From: Ligustrum vulgare
Lineage: Eukaryota; Streptophyta; Magnoliopsida; Lamiales; Oleaceae
NCBI GenBank assembly: GCA_963555705.1
Contig: OY743190.1
Coordinates: forward strand, 36,128,929-36,192,928
Reading direction: 5' to 3'
DNA: 64,000 bases
In this document: positions 57,986-64,000 of the stretch, piece after piece
Numbering within the stretch: position 1 is the first letter of the stretch
Layout of the letters: the number at the start of each line of letters is the position of its first letter
Position numbers and translations under genes: made by a program
Notes under the pieces: model-generated
What the model saw: only the letters and a program-made list of their open reading frames with translations
What the model was told of the DNA's origin: nothing
The model's database searches: none

Positions 57986-58550
57986 AATCCTACCTGTTGA
58001 ACAATCAACACGTAAGGTATATATCCATCTTTCAAATATTACAGAAATTAGGGGATAACAATATCAACAAACTGGTAAATGATTAAAACCTTAAAAATCC
58101 TAGAAAATGAGCAAAGGGACTTGAATGATGATTTGACACTCAATTAAATAAACACAAAGCAAATTGGTAAAGAGAAAAAATAACATCTTATCTTTAAGTA
58201 TCAACAAAACTGACCTGGTTGTGATGAAACGTACAAATGCCTCCTTTTTAATCTCTTTACTGCCATTGCAATGCATTTTTCGCTACTTTCTCTTGATTTA
58301 TGATGTGAAGCAGTTTGAATGCTTTGTGTTAGTGAGAACCTTCTGTTTTGTATTGTTGAGCACCTTCTGACCGTGATTTTCCTTATGTGGAGAGAACAAA
58401 TGTCAGAAACAAATGACCTTTAATGATGTTTAGAATATAGTCTTGTGATATTTAAAACAATTAGACGTTCAAGACTATCTATATGTGTTTATATATATGA
58501 AAGGGATGAGATTATGGAATCTGAAAGGTTCATAGGAAATCGGAACATTT
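57986..58550. other. AT-rich DNA upstream of the helicase fragment
   Basis: No further helicase motif was recognised on the minus strand. It may be intron or rearranged Helitron sequence. Confidence 0.45.
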
Positions 58551-58552
58551 AG

Positions 58553-60410
58553 ATTTGAAATGTGAGTCACCTATTACATCAAAATCTGGGTACTGTTCAT
58601 TGATGGTTTTGGTAGGATCTAATACATTAGAGATACCTATAATGGTAAATACCAAAGGGCCATATCAAATATGTGGACTTAACAATCATTCTACTAATAG
58701 TTGCTTTAATAGATATGATGAAAGGTATATGTTTACCAGACCAATTGAGAAGCCAATAAGTTCATAAGGAAAAAGGTTGAACCCCAACCTTAGGGGCCTG
58801 AACCGACTCTGCCCTGGGCCCTTGGTTCAGGAGGTAAACCGCAGGTTATGTCTCGTCCATGGTCAGGGTAGTACTTATGACAAGGCCCCAACGTCGGGAT
58901 AACTAAGTCACAAGCCACAAGATCCTACCGCCACGCCTTTCACATCACCAATCACAATACCAATAAATTGCCTGCTCCTGGCTGCTCTTGACGGGTTTCG
59001 AAACCGAGCACACGGCGAGTGCCAGCCCAATACTGTACCTCCTTAACCACTTGGAGATGTGCCCTGGGGGTGCCAATAAGTTCATAAGGTCCTAGTGCTT
59101 ATGTTGCAGCTCCAAACACTGTTGCAGATCTTGAGTGGTTTGTTGACTCAAGGGCAATCATTCATGTGACTCATGATAAGACAAACATGGCAAATGCTTA
59201 GCAGTATGGTGGTAAGGAAAATTGAAAGTGGGAAATGATAATTCAATGTTAATTCTCATGTTGGATCTGCATATTTGCCTACATTAAATGATAAAACCCT
59301 TATTCTAAATCAACTATTGCATGTCCCTAGAATCCAAAAGAAATTGATAAGTGGAAGCAGCTAACTATAGATAACAAAGCGTTTATCGAATTTCACCTTA
59401 GCTATTGTTTTGTAAATGACCAAGAAACCAAGGAGATTGTGCTTAAGGGGAAGCTTAAATATGGACTATATCAATTGGAATTGGAATTGACAACATTACC
59501 AACTGAGTCTAAAGCCAGAAATACCAAGCCCAACAAAAGTGTCTTTTAGTCAATAAAAATGTTGATTATTTGCATAGGAAATTGGGTCATCCTTCAAATA
59601 CAATATTGTCTCATGTTTTGAAGCAATGTAATGAAAACTTAAATTCAAATGAAATGCAATCCTTCTGTAATGCTTGTCAATATAGAAAATCACACGCCTT
59701 ACCATTTAAATCTTTTGCTTCACACTCTATTACACCACTTGAGTTAGTGCACACTAATGTTTGGGGTCCATCACCTATTACATCAAAATCTGGGTACTGT
59801 TCATTGATGGTTTCAGCCCATATACATGGATCTATCCTTTAAAGACCAAGTCTGAAACATTTAGTGCTTTTGTTCTGTTAGAATTTAGTGGAAAATAGGT
59901 TTAAGAGGAAGATGCTTTCAATCTGATTGGGGTGGGGAGTACAGAATATTTGACAACATAGCTGCACAATCTGGAATGGAACTGAAACTCTCACGCCCCT
60001 ATCATTCTTCACAAAATGGAAGAGCCAAGAGGAAAGATAGGCATGCGATAGAAATAGGATTAACCTTATTTGCTCAAGCATCTATGCCATTAAGATTCTG
60101 CTGGGAGACTTTTCAAACATCTATTTTTACTATTAAGAGATTACTAACTCCTGTTCTCAACATGAAAACCCCTTTCACAACACTTTACAATGAATATATT
60201 GACTACAAATCTATTAGAGCTTTTGGTTGTGCTTTTATGCTTGTTTCCCCTGTATTAGATCCTACCAAAAGCAATAATTTGATTTTCATTCACAAAAGTG
60301 TGTGTATCCTACTGAGTATTTCTTTGAAATACTCACATTTTTCAAAAACAAATTTTACAGATGATGAAGTTGGAGATGAGGCGTATGATGGTGGCTATTA
60401 AGAGTCTTTA
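58553..60410 (+). pseudogene. Ty1/copia gag-pol ruin (copy A)
   Basis: Discontinuous plus-strand coding remnants. There is a Gag zinc-knuckle-like GPYQICGLNNHSTNSCFNRY (58650-58712). A protease-like WFVDSRAIIHVTHD follows near 59140, with the usual DSGA altered. A GAG-pre-integrase MHRKLGHPSNTILSHVL with CNACQYRKSH lies at 59570-59700, then VHTNVWGPSPITSKSG (59748-59795), where the first catalytic Asp of integrase has become Asn. The integrase C-terminal half SSQNGRAKRKDRH (about 60008) has the expected catalytic Glu replaced by Lys. ORF 59976-60401 ends with GCAFMLVSPVLDPTKSNN. A SINE is inserted at 58770. There are many stops and no LTR pair. Confidence 0.8.
58770..59071 (-). mobile_element. 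tRNA-derived SINE (18-bp TSD)
   Basis: A 302-bp insertion flanked by GCCAATAAGTTCATAAGG at 58752-58769 and 59072-59089. On the minus strand it has an A-box-like AAGTGGTTAAGGAGG (about 59041-59055) and a B box GGTTTCGAAACCC (about 58995-59007), 35 or so bases apart as in RNA polymerase III promoters. It ends in a short T run. It splits the copia gag-protease region. Confidence 0.9.
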
Positions 60411-61108
60411 AAGATGTTTTATTTGAAATTCCAAACTTATTTATCCTTTTTTATGTTTATTCCATGTTTGAACATTCTGGACAGTTTGAGTCAATTTTAT
60501 AAAATTACGTGAATTGAAATTTCAATTATTTTCCTCTCAATTATCATTTTGAAAGTTAGTTTGAGACGATGAAGTGACGTTTCGAGTATTTAAAACTCGG
60601 GGCGTTACATGAGGTTTTTGATAATTGATATTGTTTTTCTTGCTCTAGTACAATGACAACGTGCTAAGCTTGATCAGTAATTTTGGAAATCAGGTTGGTT
60701 ATATAATACTGCGTGGAATATGAACAGACATATTAATATTTTAAAAATGCAACTGACCGCTGGTTTTTCCAAATTGACGTGGATTGTGAGTCAATCGGTG
60801 GTAATAACAATGGGGTGCATAAATGGGGAAATATAATAGGCAGAAAACGAAGTGGGCTGATTTAGGGCTGCAATTTCTCTGATACCAATGGGTTTATGTT
60901 GGGTTGTGGACCTGCTGCAGTAGCATTTCAACGTCCAATTGTACAGCTGGAAAGAAAAAAAAAGACAAAAGATGCTGACTTTAGCCGGGAAATGCAGTAT
61001 TGCCGGTTGCAATAGCTCAGTTGGTTTTATAATAGACTAGAAATACCTCTCCATGAGGTAAACAAAGACCTTAGTTGATGGTCCGTAAGTACCCAAAGGG
61101 CAGGATAC
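59781..61108 (+). repeat. Tandem duplication, 1328-bp unit, copy A
   Basis: Runs from CATCAAAATCTGGG (59781) to the junction near 61114. Copy B starts with the same words at 61109. The unit holds the integrase remnant, an LTR-like end (ACTCGGGGCGTTACA, about 60594-60608), a minus-strand PBS-like CTCTGATACCA (about 60877) and one 104-bp repeat unit. Confidence 0.93.
60411..61108. other. LTR fragments behind the copia ruin
   Basis: 60420-60608 ends in CTCGGGGCGTTACA, the pattern of a chromovirus LTR 3' end, and is probably a truncated LTR. At 60877-60887 the complement of TGGTATCAGAG is followed by TGGGTTTATGTTGGG, which looks like a PBS next to an LTR end of another copia in minus orientation. 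'GCAATAGCTCAGTTGG' at 61010-61025 resembles a tRNA A box but has no B box. Confidence 0.4.
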
Positions 61109-62436
61109 CATCAAAATCTGGGTACTGGTCATTGATGGTTTCAGCCCATATACATGGATCTATCCTTTAAAGACCAAGTCTGAAACATTTAGTGCTTTTG
61201 TTCTGTTAGAATTTAGTGGAAAATAGGTTTAAGAGGAAGATGCTTTCAATCTGATTGGGGTGGGGAGTACAGAATATTTGACAACATAGCTGCACAATCT
61301 GGAATGGAACTGAAACTCTCACGCCCCCATCATTCTTCACAAAATGGGAGAGCCAAGAGGAAAGATAGGCATGCGATAGAAATAGGATTAACCTTATTTG
61401 CTCAAGCATCTATGCCATTAAGATTCTGCTGGGAGACTTTTCAAACATCTATTTTTACTATTAAGAGATTACTAACTCCTGTTCTCAACATGAAAACCCC
61501 TTTCACAACACTTTACAATGAATATATTGACTACAAATCTATTAGAGCTTTTGGTTGTGCTTTTATGCTTGTTTCCCCTGTATTAGATCCTACCAAAAGC
61601 AATAATTTGATTTTCATTCACAAAAGTGTGTGTATCCTACTGAGTATTTCTTTGAAATACTCACATTTTTCAAAAACAAATTTTACAGATGATGAAGTTG
61701 GAGACAAGGCGTATGATGGTGGCTATTAAGAGTCTTTAAAAATGTTTTATTTGAAATTCGGAACTTATTTATCCTTTTAAGTTTATTCCATGTTTGAACA
61801 TTCTGGACAGTTTGAGTCAATTTTATAAAATTACGTGAATTGAAATTTCAATTATTTTCCTCTCAATTATCATTTTGAAAGTTAGTTTGAGACGATGAAG
61901 TGACGTTTCGAGTATTTAAAACTCGGGGCATTACATGAGATTTTTGATAATTGATATTGTTTTTCTTGCTCTAGTACAATGACAACGTGCTAAGCTTGAT
62001 CAGTAATTTTGGAAATCAGGTTGGTTATATAATACTGCGTGGAATATGAACAGACATTTTAATATTTTAAAAATGCAACTGACCGTTGGTTTTTCCAAAT
62101 TGACGTAGATTGTGAGTCAATCGGTGGTAATAACAATGGGGTGCATAAATGGGGAAATATAATAAGCAGGAAATGAAGTGGGCTGATTTAGGGTTGCAAT
62201 TTCTCTGATACCAATGGGTTTATGTTGGGTTGTGGACCTGCTGCAGTAGCATTTCAACGTCCAATTGTACATCTGGAAAGAAGAAAAAAAAGACAAAAGA
62301 TGCTGACTTTAGCCGGGAAATGCAGTATGGCCGGTTGCAATAGCTCAGTTGGTTTTATAATAGACTAGAAATACCTCTCCATGAGGCAAACAAAGACCTT
62401 AGTTGATGGTTCGTAAGTACCTCAAGGGCAGGATAC
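61109..62436 (+). repeat. Tandem duplication, 1328-bp unit, copy B
   Basis: It repeats 59781-61108 with few substitutions and small indels. ORF 61304-61729 is almost identical to 59976-60401. Both are integrase remnants lacking the catalytic Glu. Confidence 0.93.
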
Positions 62437-62715
62437 CATCAACATCACAAGGTAATTCATCTCAAAGACGAAAAAGACCTCCCCATGAGGTAAACAAAGA
62501 CCTTAGTTGATGATTCGTAAGTATCCAAAGGGCAGGATATCATCAACATCACAAGACAATCCGTCTCAAAGACGAAAAAGACCTCCTCATGAGGCAAACA
62601 AAGACCTTAGTTGATGGTCCGTAAGTACCCCAAGGGCAGCATACCATCAACATCACAAGACAATCCGTATCAAAGACGAGAAATACCTCCCCACGAGATA
62701 AACAAAAGCCTCCGA
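62360..62715 (+). repeat. Tandem array, 104-bp period, about 3.4 copies
   Basis: The unit 'caaagacgaaaaagacctcc...caatccgt' has equivalent C positions at 62463, 62567 and 62671. A further unit lies at about 61030-61113 in the duplicated segment. Confidence 0.93.
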
Positions 62716-62737
62716 TGAAGGGGTGCCATCACCATAA

Positions 62738-62975
62738 ACCGAGGTGAGAGTATGCCGACCTCAACTTTGCAAATGAGGTGTTGTGGTGAAAAACAGAGGT
62801 GACAGTATGCCGACCTTATCTTCGCAAACGAGGTGTTATGGTAAAAAAACGAGGTAACAGTATGCCGACCTTATCTTCGCAAACGAGGTGTTATGGTGAA
62901 AAATCGAGGTGACAGTATGCCGACCTCAATTTCGCAAACATGGTGTTATGGTGAAAAACCTAGGTGATGTCAAGC
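62738..62975 (+). repeat. Tandem array, 55-bp period, 4 copies
   Basis: TATGCCGACC occurs at 62751, 62806, 62861 and 62916, exactly 55 bp apart. Units carry CGAGGTGACAG and GCAAACGAGGTGTTATGG. Confidence 0.95.
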
Positions 62976-63007
62976 CTCTACCATTACTTAATGTTCACTC
63001 TGCTAAA

Positions 63008-63640
63008 TATTCACCTCTGTTTGCTATTTGAAGTGAATTTGGGATTAAAAATTGTACAAGTGTTCACTTCGTAAAAATATTCACCTCTGTTTACTATTTG
63101 AAGTGAATTTGTGATTAAAAATTGTACAAGTGTTTATTTCATAAAAATATTCACCTATATTTGCTATTTAAAGTGAATTTGTGATTAAAAATTGTACAGG
63201 TGTTCATTTCGTAAAAATATTCACCTCTGTGTTGCTATTTAGAGTGAATTTGTGATTAAAAATCGTACAAATGTTCACTTCTTAAAAATATTCACCTCTG
63301 TTTGCTATTTGAAATGAATTTGTGATTAAAATTTTTACAAGTGTTCACTTCGTCAAAATATTCACCTCTGTTTGTTATTTGAAGTGAATTTGTGATTAAA
63401 GATTGTACAAGTGTTTATTTCATAAAAATATTCACCTCTGTTTGCTATTTGAAATGAATTTGTGATTAAAAATTGTACAAGTTTTCACTTCGTAAAAATA
63501 TTCACCTCTATTTGCTATTTAGAGTGAATTTGTGATTAAAAATTGTACAAGTGTTCACTTCGTAAAAATATTCACCTCTGTTTGCTATTTAGAGTGAATT
63601 TGTAATTAAAAATTATTAAAGCGTTCACTTCGTTATCATT
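63008..63640 (+). repeat. Tandem array, 70-bp period, about 9 copies
   Basis: The unit 'TTCACCTCTGTTTGCTATTT' plus 'gaatttgtgattaaaaattgtac' and 'gtgttcacttcgtaaaaata' repeats at 70 bp from about 63010. Divergence between units is roughly 3-8%. Confidence 0.95.
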
Positions 63641-64000
63641 TGCATCTTCGTTAAAAATTATTAAATGCATAACACACAAGAATTCACACAGACCGCAGTA
63701 ATAATAAAAGTATACCTATAACTCTTGTTCAATTACCGAATTTATTACCTATCTTTATGTTATTAACTCACCTCTCGGATTATGAAAATAACACATTGAA
63801 TCATGAATTAGTGGCCAGTTAACTCATGCATTAAATGCAATAATAAATCAACACATACTATGAATCATTAAAACAAGGGAATATGGAATTAAAATAATCA
63901 ACTTGGCTACATCGTTCATATCAACATTGAATTTAGCTACACATCATAATTAAACAATATAAACAATAAAATATAGCATTTATTGAAAATAACATAAGAG
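63641..64000. other. AT-rich intergenic DNA, nothing recognised
   Basis: I see no ORF, repeat or motif worth naming up to the window end. Confidence 0.6.

Noticed and set aside
61007..61030. tRNA gene suggested by GCAATAGCTCAGTTGG
   Set aside because: Only an A-box-like word. There is no B box, cloverleaf or acceptor pairing, and it lies in a duplicated LTR-like segment.
63008..63640. Regular 70-bp array considered as a CRISPR array
   Set aside because: The whole 70-bp unit is repeated without unique spacers, and the genome is a plant.

Overview
This window looks like repeat-rich intergenic DNA of a flowering plant, probably a eudicot. It is very AT-rich and contains nested LTR retrotransposons (Athila-type, chromovirus-type and Ty1/copia), a Mutator-like element (MULE) with a spliced transposase gene, Helitron helicase debris, hAT-type non-autonomous elements and a tRNA-derived SINE. 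I found no intact host gene, no tRNA or rRNA gene and no CRISPR array. I cannot name the species.

Layout. 1-3.6 kb: probable 3' part of a long LTR. 3.7-4.5 kb: host intergenic DNA that recurs at 43.6 kb. 4717-20708: an old, inverted Athila-type element with both LTRs, a tRNA-Asp-like PBS, decayed gag-pol and a decayed third ORF. Its 3' region carries a 3.36-kb chromovirus-like solo LTR (7303-10661, TSD CCCAG). 20.7-22.95 kb: unidentified split-gene-like sequence on the minus strand. 23-27.5 kb: minisatellites, microsatellites and LTR-like DNA. 27.9-30.2 kb: host repeat copy 2. 30926-39086: a Ty1/copia element (TSD ATTAA) whose gag is split by an Athila-type solo LTR (33098-34705, TSD TTGAC). 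39303-40145 and 42366-43075: hAT-like elements. 40674-42089: a solo LTR (TSD AGGCA). 43.65-48.16 kb and 56.1-56.4 kb: host repeat copy 3. 48159-56075: a MULE with about 180-bp TIRs and a broken transposase gene, flanked by a roughly 100-bp direct repeat instead of the usual 9-11-bp TSD. 48589-52790, nested in that MULE: a young gag-protease-only LTR element (TSD CAATC). 56857-57985: a Helitron helicase C-terminus split by a diverged solo LTR of the same gag-protease family (TSD TTTGT). 58.55-62.44 kb: a Ty1/copia ruin carrying a SINE and a 1328-bp tandem duplication. 62.36-63.64 kb: three consecutive tandem arrays with periods of 104, 55 and 70 bp.

Most of these parts are parasites inserted into parasites. 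The only long intact ORF with clear domains is the 722-codon gag-protease ORF of the young element. It has no reverse transcriptase, RNase H or integrase, so that element would depend on a relative supplying pol. The two LTRs of that element differ at only about 6 of 884 positions. The older elements carry stops of which nearly all are explained by C-to-T or G-to-A changes, as expected for methylated plant repeats. All calls come from reading the sequence; no database search was run.
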